Positions 1 to 8,091 of a stretch of DNA of 42,209 bases are shown piece by piece; position 1 is the first letter of the stretch; each line of letters opens with the position of its first letter. The DNA is from Candidatus Cloacimonadota bacterium (lineage in GTDB: Bacteria; Muiribacteriota; UBA6191), in the NCBI GenBank assembly GCA_002402105.1, contig NVVD01000006.1, positions 1 to 42,209 of the forward strand, read 5' to 3'. A program made the translations under genes and the position numbers. The notes beneath the pieces were generated by a model. That model searched no databases and was not told where the DNA came from. It was given only the letters and a program-made list of their open reading frames with translations.

Positions 1-2
1 TG

Positions 3-131
3 ATATTTCTTGAAAAGCTTATAGAGCTCAAAAGTAAAAAGAGTACTAAAAATAACGACTTCATAGACAATCCTTGGGGGCGAAAAGTTTTATATAAAAA
101 TATTAAGTATTTAAGATTAGTTAATAAATAA
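3..131 (+). CDS. C-terminal end of an unknown protein (partial)
   Basis: An open reading frame enters from the left edge and stops with TAA at 129-131, giving 42 residues rich in Lys, Leu and Asn, with a short NPWGRK stretch. The other two forward frames stop within the first 25 bases, so this is the only frame that could be the tail of a gene. No family can be assigned from so short a piece. The 187 bases between its stop and the end of the next (minus-strand) gene are AT-rich and hold no clear terminator or gene. Confidence 0.4.
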   Translation: MFLEKLIELKSKKSTKNNDFIDNPWGRKVLYKNIKYLRLVNK

Positions 132-318
132 TAGCGAATGTTATTTACTTCGTCAAGGGCTATTAACTTTTATTTTTTTGTGTCGATAAGGATTCATTCG
201 TTTTTCAAAACTAACTTTTAACGGAAAAATATCATAAAATAAAACCGAATAAAAAAAGAAGTTTCAACAAAGCTAAGAACTTTAACTTTTCAAATGCCAC
301 AAAAAGTATCAAAAGCAC

Positions 319-1263
319 CTAAACCCTTCGGCGCTTGTACTTGGCCATCGCCTCCGCCTCTTCTCTGTTGCGAGCATTTTCAACAGCACTAGAAACTTGG
401 ATACAAACTCCACTTACTAAGTTAACATCTGCATCGCTAAATACAATTTCTTTTCTGGCTAATAATAAAGCTCCATAGACTTTATTATTTTTAGTCAATG
501 GGACAGCCATTAATACGGTCATTTCTTCGGGGATATCTTCTTTAATAAGGTCAGGCTCTTTAAAAATATCTTGATAACATATAATTTCTGGATTTTTTTC
601 AAGTTTAGCAATTAAATCTAAGCTTAAAGTGTAATCAATACCGTTTCCATCATTTGAAATGACTTGCTCATAAGAGCCAGATAACTCATTAAAAACAACA
701 AAACTACCATGGCTAATGTTTAATGTATTACAGAGTCTATTTAAAATTTGATCAGATAAAGAAACTAAAGAAGCAGATTGTGATATGATTTTACCAGTAT
801 CATATAATACAACGAGCTCCATATTTGTTTTTCTTAGTCTCCCTGAAATTACATTGATAACAGAAAATAAAAGTCTTGATGCTACTTCAATATCTGTTAA
901 AACTAAATCTTGAAAAACTTCTCTTGATATTTTTATTAGATAGCATTCTTCTTGGGCAATAACAGAAGCAGACCTTGGTGCATTATCAAATAAAGACATT
1001 TCACCAAAGTACTCATGAGAGTGTAAAGTTGCTAGTGGTTTGGCTCTTTTAGATTCTTCATCAATAATTTTTGCAATCATAACAGAGCCAGAAATTACAA
1101 CGTATAAGGCTCCTCCATCATCATCACCTTCATTAATAATTACATCTCCGTCAGAAAAATGTTCTACTTTTGCGTTAGAAATTAAAGAAGCTAGTTTATG
1201 AGGAAACTCTTCAAAAGCATGAAAAACTGGTATTTTTAAAATATCTCGTAAGGTAATTTGCAT
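319..1263 (-). CDS. Cyclic-nucleotide-binding plus GAF domain sensor protein
   Basis: The 314-residue soluble protein has two ligand-sensing domains. Residues about 12-130 form a CAP-type cyclic-nucleotide-binding domain. Its phosphate-binding cassette at 87-101 (GEMSLFDNAPRSASV) keeps the Gly-Glu pair and the Pro-Arg-Ser-Ala that contact the cyclic phosphate in this family. Residues about 150-300 look like a GAF domain. No helix-turn-helix follows, so unlike CRP/FNR it should not bind DNA itself and more likely passes a signal to a protein partner. ATG is preceded by GGAG. It lies 14 bases downstream of the pilT-like gene on the same strand, so the two probably share a transcript and this protein may modulate pilus retraction or twitching (inference). 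The ligand, cAMP or another nucleotide, cannot be read from sequence. Confidence 0.85.
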   Translation of the reverse strand: MQITLRDILKIPVFHAFEEFPHKLASLISNAKVEHFSDGDVIINEGDDDGGALYVVISGSVMIAKIIDEESKRAKPLATLHSHEYFGEMSLFDNAPRSASVIAQEECYLIKISREVFQDLVLTDIEVASRLLFSVINVISGRLRKTNMELVVLYDTGKIISQSASLVSLSDQILNRLCNTLNISHGSFVVFNELSGSYEQVISNDGNGIDYTLSLDLIAKLEKNPEIICYQDIFKEPDLIKEDIPEEMTVLMAVPLTKNNKVYGALLLARKEIVFSDADVNLVSGVCIQVSSAVENARNREEAEAMAKYKRRRV

Positions 1264-1277
1264 TTATATCTCCATTA

Positions 1278-2579
1278 TTAAAGATTTGGTTTAATATTTT
1301 CTCGATAAATTGCTTTTGAAATAGCATCTTCGTAAGTAATAATATTTTGATGATAGAGGTTATTTAAACAAGCATCCATAGAAACCATACCTAATTTAGC
1401 ACCTGTTTGAATAGCAGAATTAATTTGATAAGTCTTACCTTCTCTAATTAAGTTTGCAATAGCATTTGTAACTAATAAAATTTCTCGAGCTGCAACTCTA
1501 CCACCACCAATTTTAGGGATTAATTGTTGTGAAATAATACCTCTTAAAGTAGTAGATAATTGTGCTCTAATTTGATCTTGTTGAAAAGATGGAAAAACAT
1601 CGACAATTCTGTCTACAGTTTGAGCAGCATCTTGTGTATGTAGAGTAGATAAAACCATATGACCTGTTTCAGCAGCAGAAATAGCAGCACTAATAGTTTC
1701 TAAATCCCGCATTTCTCCAACTAAAATTGTATCGGGATCTTGTCTTAAAACATATCTAAGAGCTATGGTAAAAGACTCGGTGTCTGTTTTAAGTTCTCTT
1801 TGGTCAACAATACAATTAATATGTTTATGTACATATTCAATTGGGTCTTCTACAGTAACAATATGACCATGCTTTTTTTTGTTAATTAAATCAACCATAG
1901 CGGCTAAAGTAGAAGATTTACCCGACCCAGTAGGGCCTGTTACTAAAACTAAACCTCTTGGTAATAAAGCTAAAGACTCTATAGGAGGAGTCAAACCAAG
2001 TTCTTTAAAAGTTGGAATTTCTTCTGTAATAGCTCTAAATGCTGCCCCTACACATCTTTTTTGTCTATAAACATTGACTCTATATCTAGCTATACCAGGT
2101 ACAGAGAGAGACAAATCTAGTTCAAGATCTCTTTCGTATTCAGCAATTTGATCTTGTCTTAAAATAGAGTAGACCATTTTTTTGACCATATCACTATTTA
2201 AAATAGGAAATTTATCTTTTTCTATTTTACCACCAACTCTAAACATGGGTGGTAACCCTACTGAAAAAATGATATCAGAGCTTCCTCTGTCCTTTGCTCT
2301 AGCAAGGCACTTAAACATTTCTTCCTGAGATGTTCCAAAACCCTGCGCACTTTTTTCAGGGATTGCAGAATCATTTGTCTTGTTTAAAGTTTCTTGAACA
2401 GAAGGTGGCTGTGGTCTTTGAGCTTGAGGGGCTTGAGTTTGAGGCCTTCTTATTTGAGGGTTCTGTTGATTGCCACTCTGAACCGTTGCTGGTCTAGCAA
2501 TTCTTTGTTCTTGTCGCACTGGTGGTTTTGTACCTTGCTCAGGTTTTGCTTTTCCAAATCGTGGTAAGCTAATAGCCAT
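1278..2579 (-). CDS. pilT: PilT-family pilus retraction ATPase
   Basis: A cytoplasmic hexameric ATPase of the type IV pilus machinery. The core spans about residues 85-430: Walker A GPTGSGKS at 215-222, an Asp box ending in an EDPIEY segment, Walker B ILVGEMRD at 285-292, a His box with LSTLHT at 310-315, and AIANLIRE at 373-380. The last is the C-terminal motif typical of PilT retraction motors (usual form AIRNLIRE, here with Ala for Arg), which separates it from PilB extension motors. At 433 residues it is longer than usual (about 345-370) because residues 1-80 form a Pro/Gln-rich, probably disordered tail. The ATG is preceded by AAGGAGAGAGAT. No pilin, pilB or pilC is in the window. PilU or another retraction paralogue is the main alternative. 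Confidence 0.9.
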   Translation of the reverse strand: MAISLPRFGKAKPEQGTKPPVRQEQRIARPATVQSGNQQNPQIRRPQTQAPQAQRPQPPSVQETLNKTNDSAIPEKSAQGFGTSQEEMFKCLARAKDRGSSDIIFSVGLPPMFRVGGKIEKDKFPILNSDMVKKMVYSILRQDQIAEYERDLELDLSLSVPGIARYRVNVYRQKRCVGAAFRAITEEIPTFKELGLTPPIESLALLPRGLVLVTGPTGSGKSSTLAAMVDLINKKKHGHIVTVEDPIEYVHKHINCIVDQRELKTDTESFTIALRYVLRQDPDTILVGEMRDLETISAAISAAETGHMVLSTLHTQDAAQTVDRIVDVFPSFQQDQIRAQLSTTLRGIISQQLIPKIGGGRVAAREILLVTNAIANLIREGKTYQINSAIQTGAKLGMVSMDACLNNLYHQNIITYEDAISKAIYRENIKPNL

Positions 2580-2687
2580 ATCTCTCTCCTTTTGAATTAT
2601 TATCGGTTTGAGTAATGTAGAGGATTAGAAAAAAGCATAATAATATCATTTTTATGGTATCAAATTAATCCATTAAAATAAATTCAA

Positions 2688-2716
2688 TTGACGACTATTA
2701 AGTGCTTTGTTAAAAT
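2688..2716 (+). promoter_or_regulatory. Strong sigma-70-like promoter of the SLH porin gene
   Basis: TTGACG (2688-2693), a 17-base spacer and TAAAAT (2711-2716) form a near-consensus promoter about 80 bases upstream of the porin ATG. The ribosome-binding site GGAG is at 2786-2789. A strong promoter plus a strong terminator fits a highly expressed single-gene unit. Confidence 0.6.
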
Positions 2717-2797
2717 TTGCGGTTCAAAAATAATAATATAATAATAACAATATATAAAATCTAAACAACACCTTTAACGAGGTATGGAGTTAACAAC

Positions 2798-4354
2798 ATG
2801 AGAAATTTATTAAAAGGTTTGGCAGTCGCAGCTTGTATTACAAGTTTATCATCAAATGTATTTGCGGGGACATTTTCAGATGTACCAAAAGGACATTGGT
2901 CATACAATGCAGTAGAATTAGTATCAGCTAAAGGTATTATCAAAGGTTATAAAGAAAAATTTGGTGGTTCAAGAAACGTTTCTCGATATGAAATGGCTTT
3001 AATTGTATCTCGAATGTTAACTTCTTTATCAAATGGTTCAAGTATTGATGCAGAAGGTAATGCTGATTTAATTAAACTTGTTCAAGAATTTGGTAATGAA
3101 CTTGCTTTAATGGGAGCTAAAGTTGATGCTGTTCAAGCACAAGCAGATTCAAACGAAGAAAGAATCACAGCTCTTGAAGATAGTTCTTCAAACATTGGTC
3201 TTGGTGGAGTTAAGTTTAATGGTAATATGTCTTTAATCTGGGAAGGTCAATTTAAAGATGGATTATCTGATATTTCAAGCAATAGCCCAAGAGCAAGACT
3301 TGATTTAGGTCTTTCTGGTAAATTAAATGAAAAGTCAAACTGGGGAATCAATTTAGGTACAGGTTCAACAAAAAGACCAAATTCAAGTTGGGTTAGTTTT
3401 GGAGATTCAGCAGCTTTTGGAAAAACAGATATTAGTTTAACTAAATACTTTTTTGATTATAAAGCTACTGATGATTTAAGTTTTGTTGTTGGAAAGCAAG
3501 ATAATCAATTTAGAAATACAGAGCTTGTATTTGATAAGGACGTAAAGCCTACTGGTATCACAGAAAGTTATAAAATTAATGATAAGTGGTCTGTAAAAGC
3601 TGGACAGTATTTTGTTCAAGAAGCATACATGAACGGTACTATTGTTGGTGGAGTTAAGATAAACGGAGCAGTAAAATCATCAGAAGACGTAGCTTTATTT
3701 GCTCATGGTGTTACATATAAAGATAAAAGAGGTAATAGCTCTTGGACATTTAATTTAAATAATTTTAATTTTACTGGAGAGCAATTTATTCATCCAGGTC
3801 AATTAGGTGAAGCAGGAGCTTTTAACAGAATAGCTAGTGCAAATGGTACTACTTTTGCTAATTCAAATACAGCAAGATCAGGTAACTATTATAACCAAGA
3901 TGCAACTGGTACTGCTCATACTACAAATAATACAACTAAAGATAGAGCTCATAGGTTGTTATCAGACTTCAACCTTTTTAATATCTTTATCGGATGGGAA
4001 AACCAATCAAATGCAAATGATCCTTGGGGAGTTAAGTTTGATTATGTAATCAACAACTCAGCATGGAACAACGATGATTCAGGTCTTTGGTTTGAAATCT
4101 ATCGTGGTAGATTACAAGAAAAAGGTGATGTTAGATACGGTTATCAATATAAGCGTGTTGAAGCAGATGCTACTTTAGCTTGGATGAACGAAGATCAATT
4201 AGGTACAAACGTAAAAGGTTCTGCAATTTATGTTAAAAATAGACTACAGAGCAACATTGACTGGATTACAACTTACTTTTTGTTTGAGCCAGTACATGGT
4301 ACTAGTATCGATAAATCAGGTTTATTACGAACAGGTTTTGCTTTAACATTCTAG
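2798..4354 (+). CDS. SLH-domain outer-membrane porin (OmpM-like)
   Basis: A 518-residue exported protein with a signal peptide (hydrophobic 5-18, likely cut after VFA at 23). One SLH domain covers about 25-75 (FSDVPKGHWSYNAVE, then GIIKGYKEKFGG and VSRYEMALIVSRML). A predicted coiled coil follows at about 88-128, and then a Gly/Asn/aromatic-rich region of alternating polar and hydrophobic residues ending in Phe, as expected for an outer-membrane beta-barrel. In Cyanobacteria, Negativicutes and Deinococcus such proteins cross the outer membrane, while SLH binds cell-wall polymers and ties the membrane to peptidoglycan. It stands alone, with its own promoter and terminator, and is probably abundant. 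Solute specificity cannot be read. The family assignment is firm; the tethering role follows from the family. Confidence 0.9.
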   Translation: MRNLLKGLAVAACITSLSSNVFAGTFSDVPKGHWSYNAVELVSAKGIIKGYKEKFGGSRNVSRYEMALIVSRMLTSLSNGSSIDAEGNADLIKLVQEFGNELALMGAKVDAVQAQADSNEERITALEDSSSNIGLGGVKFNGNMSLIWEGQFKDGLSDISSNSPRARLDLGLSGKLNEKSNWGINLGTGSTKRPNSSWVSFGDSAAFGKTDISLTKYFFDYKATDDLSFVVGKQDNQFRNTELVFDKDVKPTGITESYKINDKWSVKAGQYFVQEAYMNGTIVGGVKINGAVKSSEDVALFAHGVTYKDKRGNSSWTFNLNNFNFTGEQFIHPGQLGEAGAFNRIASANGTTFANSNTARSGNYYNQDATGTAHTTNNTTKDRAHRLLSDFNLFNIFIGWENQSNANDPWGVKFDYVINNSAWNNDDSGLWFEIYRGRLQEKGDVRYGYQYKRVEADATLAWMNEDQLGTNVKGSAIYVKNRLQSNIDWITTYFLFEPVHGTSIDKSGLLRTGFALTF

Positions 4355-4370
4355 TTTTAATTTAAACTAA

Positions 4371-4410
4371 AAAACCCCTCTTAAGTTAATTTTGAGGGGT
4401 TTTTACTTTT
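4371..4410 (+). terminator. Rho-independent terminator after the SLH porin
   Basis: AAAACCCCTC (4371-4380) pairs perfectly with GAGGGGTTTT (4394-4403) across a 13-base loop and continues into a T-rich tail. It ends 12 bases before the next plus-strand gene. Confidence 0.9.
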
Positions 4411-4422
4411 TAAGGCATTTTT

Positions 4423-4971
4423 ATGGATACTTTTAAAAAAATATTATATGCAATTTTTAAGCTATTGATGCTTTGTAGTGCTTTAGTGGTAATTCTTCAA
4501 GTATTGATTATTTGTTCTGTTATTTATTTGGCTATAGCCTACCCATCTACTTATAAAGCAGACTCTGAGTTGATTGAAACTTTTAACTCTAAGCCACAAG
4601 TTTTTCAAAAATTATCTATGGAACTTTGTTTAAATAAAGTAAAAACTATTAGCCAAGATAAATTAGAGAGCTATCTTTCAACAGAAATATCAAATAAAAA
4701 CTTAGAGTTTTATCTTAATTTAATGGACTCTATTGATGTTGTACAAATAAATATAAATAATACTTGTTCGATGAAATTTAAAGTATGGCAGTCAAAAAAA
4801 TATATTGATTCTAAAGGTTATAGTTATAAACCTAAAAAAATCATTAACATTGTAGAAGATATTGATAAAGAATTAGAAAATAAGTCTACTTCTAGTAAAC
4901 CTTATTTTCAAAGAAAACTAAATGAAGATTGGTTTTTATATTTAGATCAGCCGAGTACTGAAAAGAAATAA
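4423..4971 (+). CDS. Unknown membrane-anchored protein
   Basis: I do not recognise this 182-residue protein. A long hydrophobic N-terminal segment (about residues 7-41) looks like one membrane anchor or an uncleaved signal. The rest is hydrophilic, Lys/Ser-rich, and probably lies outside the cytoplasm. Two Cys lie in the soluble part (in ELCLNK and NTCSMK) and could form a disulfide. It starts just after the porin terminator, so it either relies on read-through or has a promoter I cannot see. No Shine-Dalgarno is obvious (AAGG lies about 5 bases before the ATG region). Its stop is 3 bases from the end of the convergent transglutaminase-like gene. Confidence 0.7.
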   Translation: MDTFKKILYAIFKLLMLCSALVVILQVLIICSVIYLAIAYPSTYKADSELIETFNSKPQVFQKLSMELCLNKVKTISQDKLESYLSTEISNKNLEFYLNLMDSIDVVQININNTCSMKFKVWQSKKYIDSKGYSYKPKKIINIVEDIDKELENKSTSSKPYFQRKLNEDWFLYLDQPSTEKK

Positions 4972-4974
4972 ACT

Positions 4975-5901
4975 TTAGTTTAATTTAAATTCTTTTTTAT
5001 AGTGATTTGAACTTACTCCATCTATTTCAAGATAAGGGTAGATAAAATAGTTTAAAGGTTCTGACTCTTGTGGAGGGTCTAAAATTAAGTCTCTACCTGT
5101 TGAAAAGTGGATTCGATCAGCAGGCAATTTACCAAAGTATCTTAAATGTACTCCTGTTTTATAAGATTCAGAAGCATCAACAGGAATCCATCCTCTTTTA
5201 ACATCATATAATCTTGCCCAACAATGATATCCTTTAATAAGTCCTTTTTTTGATGATGGAATCGGTAAACCAATTTCAAATCTTGCAGGTATATTTTTAC
5301 TTCTTGCCATTCCAATTAAAACTGAATGAAAATCGGTACAATTACCATATTGACTTTGACAAGCCCATAAGGCATCACCATTTCCCCAACCTTGTCCATG
5401 TTTAGAGTATTTCATTTTACTAACTACATTTAAATATAAAGATTTGATGAGTTCAAATTGACTTTGATGTTTAATGCTTGCTTGATGAGCTCTGTTAGAT
5501 AGTATTTTGCTAGAGGGTATTAGACGATTTGAATTTAAAAACTTTTTAGGTAGCCACTCGATTTTTGGGCTAGCTTTATATAAACGACTAAACTTTGCAA
5601 CTTTTCTAATAATATTACTTTTAACTTCTATAAAGATAGGAAACTTTTTGACATCACTTAGATCAAAAAATAGTGATGAGTTATTATACTTTTTATCTCG
5701 GCCAAGATGATATGCTACAGGGCTATGAATATTAATGATCTCAGTTTCTTGTTCATGTGTTTTTTTAGGTAGAGGTAACCATAATTTTAATGACTGAAAT
5801 TTTTGTTTTGGCTTTAGAATGGCAACTTTATAAGATAATTCATAATTTTCAAGTGCTTGAGTATTTAAAATAAGGAAAAAATATAGAATTAGGTGTAACA
5901 T
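4975..5901 (-). CDS. Exported transglutaminase-like protein
   Basis: A 308-residue protein with a short N-terminal signal sequence (about residues 1-16). The transglutaminase-like (papain-fold) core is at about 145-250. Its catalytic triad is visible: Cys188 in YGNCTDFH, His226 in GYHCWARL, and Asp242 in GWIPVDASE. The N-terminal 20-110 segment is beta-rich and resembles the accessory domain often found ahead of this core. In bacteria such proteins are usually cysteine proteases or amidases acting in the periplasm; the substrate is unknown. It is divergent from the DUF2252 gene, with 68 bases between their starts. The ribosome-binding site is weak. Confidence 0.85.
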   Translation of the reverse strand: MLHLILYFFLILNTQALENYELSYKVAILKPKQKFQSLKLWLPLPKKTHEQETEIINIHSPVAYHLGRDKKYNNSSLFFDLSDVKKFPIFIEVKSNIIRKVAKFSRLYKASPKIEWLPKKFLNSNRLIPSSKILSNRAHQASIKHQSQFELIKSLYLNVVSKMKYSKHGQGWGNGDALWACQSQYGNCTDFHSVLIGMARSKNIPARFEIGLPIPSSKKGLIKGYHCWARLYDVKRGWIPVDASESYKTGVHLRYFGKLPADRIHFSTGRDLILDPPQESEPLNYFIYPYLEIDGVSSNHYKKEFKLN

Positions 5902-5969
5902 ATAGAAAGTCTTTCTCGTATAAGTTGTAATAACAAATAAATTAGTTCTTAGTTAATAACTCAAAAATT

Positions 5970-7271
5970 ATGATAAGTAAATCTTTATTCTATATACTGA
6001 CCTTTCAATTACTTCTTTTTATAAATGTTTTTTCAGGTAATATTATGATAAAAGCTTTAAACAAAGATAGATTTACTATTATTTCTGAATCTATTTTAAA
6101 GCAAAATCCTCTATCTATGGACGCCATAGTTAGAAAATATAAATTAAATGCTATGAAAAAAAGTAGTTTTATATTTTATAGAGCTACAGCACACATCTAT
6201 TTTGAAGATTTTTATAATAAGTTTTTAGAAGTTCCAAAAAACTGGTTATCTTCTGACTATACCTCTTGGATTCAAGGTGACTTTCATTTACAAAATGTTG
6301 GTTTTTTTGAATCAGATTCAAAGATAGTTTTTCATCTAAATGATTTTGATGAAAGTTATAAATCTTACTTTTATTTAGATATTATTCGATTAATTTCTTC
6401 TATTTATTTAGTTGGTGATAATTTAAAAGAAAAATCATCTAAAAAAGACTTGGATTTAATCGCAAAATCTTTTTTAGATAGTTATGTTCAAACATTTAAA
6501 AGTAATCCCTCAAGTATTGAAAGTTTGCCAAAAAAATTAAAAAAACTAGAGAAAAAACTTTTAGAAAAAAAGACTCAATTATTACTTTTAAACAAATGGA
6601 CAAAAGTGATAAATGACCAAAGAAGTTTTAACTTTGGATTAGAAAAATTAAATAAATTGGATAAAAATCTACAGGATTCATTAAAAAGTGCTTTATCTAA
6701 TGACTTTCAGGTAAAAGATATAGCTATACGAATGTATTCAGGACTAGGTAGCTTAGGGGTTGAAAAATATTATTTTCTTGATGAGGGCTCAGACATAGAT
6801 AATAGCGACGATAAAATTTTTGAAATTAAAGAACAAACTAAACCTTCTTGTATTCAAAAAAAAGAAGACTTAGAAAAGTATCAAAAAGAGTTTAGCTCTA
6901 ATGCAAAAAGAGCAAAGATAGCTACAAGTTTTTTATTGCCTTTTGATACAGACTATAAAACTATTGAAGTTAATAATAAAAGCTATGGGATAAAAGAAAT
7001 CTCACCTTATAAAGATGGCATAGATAGTTTTAAAAAGTTGAGTAGTTTAAATAAGTATTGTAGTTATCTAGGGCATCTTTTAGCTCATTCTCATATTCAT
7101 TCAACAAAAAAAGATATAGATATAGACTCTGATTTATTTTATAAAAAGTCTTTAGCATTTTTATCTAAAAAAGAAAATATTAAATTATTATTAGAAATTT
7201 CAAAAAAGTACGCACAGCAGGTTGAAACTGATCATTCAATTTTTAAACATATGATGCTTTATAAAAATTAA
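5970..7271 (+). CDS. DUF2252 family protein with N-terminal signal sequence
   Basis: The 433 residues show the hallmarks of DUF2252 (COG4320), a kinase-like family of unknown substrate: the FYRATAHIYFEDF segment at about 69-81, GDFHLQNVGFF at 103-113, HLNDFDESY at 122-130 and, near the C-terminus, LGHLLAHSHIHS. The GDxHxxN and NDFD motifs correspond to the catalytic loop and metal-binding Asp of aminoglycoside-phosphotransferase-like folds. Unusually, it opens with a hydrophobic stretch (residues 5-22) that looks like a signal sequence, which would place a kinase-like domain outside the cytoplasm. An internal start at Met26 would remove it; neither start has a good Shine-Dalgarno. Divergent from the transglutaminase-like gene. 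Confidence 0.8.
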   Translation: MISKSLFYILTFQLLLFINVFSGNIMIKALNKDRFTIISESILKQNPLSMDAIVRKYKLNAMKKSSFIFYRATAHIYFEDFYNKFLEVPKNWLSSDYTSWIQGDFHLQNVGFFESDSKIVFHLNDFDESYKSYFYLDIIRLISSIYLVGDNLKEKSSKKDLDLIAKSFLDSYVQTFKSNPSSIESLPKKLKKLEKKLLEKKTQLLLLNKWTKVINDQRSFNFGLEKLNKLDKNLQDSLKSALSNDFQVKDIAIRMYSGLGSLGVEKYYFLDEGSDIDNSDDKIFEIKEQTKPSCIQKKEDLEKYQKEFSSNAKRAKIATSFLLPFDTDYKTIEVNNKSYGIKEISPYKDGIDSFKKLSSLNKYCSYLGHLLAHSHIHSTKKDIDIDSDLFYKKSLAFLSKKENIKLLLEISKKYAQQVETDHSIFKHMMLYKN

Positions 7272-7273
7272 AC

Positions 7274-8008
7274 CTATCTCTTAGTTGCTTTTATAGCCAT
7301 AAAAGAAGGAAAACGATTGGTATAAGCATAACCTTTTGGATTGATAGATTCGCTTTCTTTAGATGGGCGTGGCTCAAGTAACTCGTCCAAGAAAAACCCG
7401 TTTTCATTAATAACTTTTATAATAGTTTCAATTTTATGATGAAAACTTGTAAAAGATACGTTGAGCATACCCCACTCATATGACTTTTCATCATGATAGT
7501 TTCTTAAAATAACAGGAAACTTATCAGCAGGAGCATGTGACAAGATTTCATCAAAGGGGTGATGAAATGAAAATACAAAAGATCCGTCTGGTTTTAAAAC
7601 CCTTGCAACCTCTTTAAATATTGGTCCTAAGTCTTGAAAATAATGTAATAATAAACTAGATAAAACAAGATCAAAAGTTTCAGTTTTGTAAGGCATGCTT
7701 TCTGCGTCTGATTGAATCCAGTTTCCGAGTAAATCATGGTCTTCTTTGGCAATAGCTAAAAGGCTATAACAAAAGTCAGAAGCAAAGTAGTTTTTAACTT
7801 GAGACTGCCAAAGTTTTGTTCGTAGACCAGGTCCACAAGCTAGATCTAAAAATGTAGAATCTTTTAAAAGAGGAGATAATAATTGTTTTATTCCGGGTAG
7901 CTCTACTTGGTCATTCCAAAATGATTGTGATTCAGATTTTCTTTTTTCAGCGTATTCTCGTCCAAGACGGTCATACATACGTCGATTTTCAAGATGATGT
8001 TGATCCAA
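7274..8008 (-). CDS. Class I SAM-dependent methyltransferase
   Basis: A 244-residue cytoplasmic protein of the Methyltransf_11/UbiE-like group. Motif I is at 53-61 (FLDLACGPG), the acidic post-I region lies near SDFCYSLL, and the SDAESMPYKTETFDLVLSS and HYFQDL segments match the usual motifs II and III. The substrate is unknown; this fold acts on small molecules, quinones, lipids or proteins. It is downstream of the phosphofructokinase gene on the same strand with an 83-base gap, so co-transcription is possible. The menaquinone genes 10 kb away make a quinone role conceivable, but nothing in the sequence demands it. Confidence 0.85.
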   Translation of the reverse strand: MDQHHLENRRMYDRLGREYAEKRKSESQSFWNDQVELPGIKQLLSPLLKDSTFLDLACGPGLRTKLWQSQVKNYFASDFCYSLLAIAKEDHDLLGNWIQSDAESMPYKTETFDLVLSSLLLHYFQDLGPIFKEVARVLKPDGSFVFSFHHPFDEILSHAPADKFPVILRNYHDEKSYEWGMLNVSFTSFHHKIETIIKVINENGFFLDELLEPRPSKESESINPKGYAYTNRFPSFMAIKATKR

Positions 8009-8091
8009 TATTACTCCAGTAATTTAATAGGTAAAATGAAAGTGCTCACTAACTATAATATAAAATAAATAATTGTCTAGTGTCTAGCTGA

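Noticed and set aside
2761-2943. Open frame on the minus strand opposite the porin start
   Set aside because: It lies entirely across the porin promoter and signal-peptide region, which have a clear promoter, ribosome-binding site and SLH coding; no family features in the antisense product.
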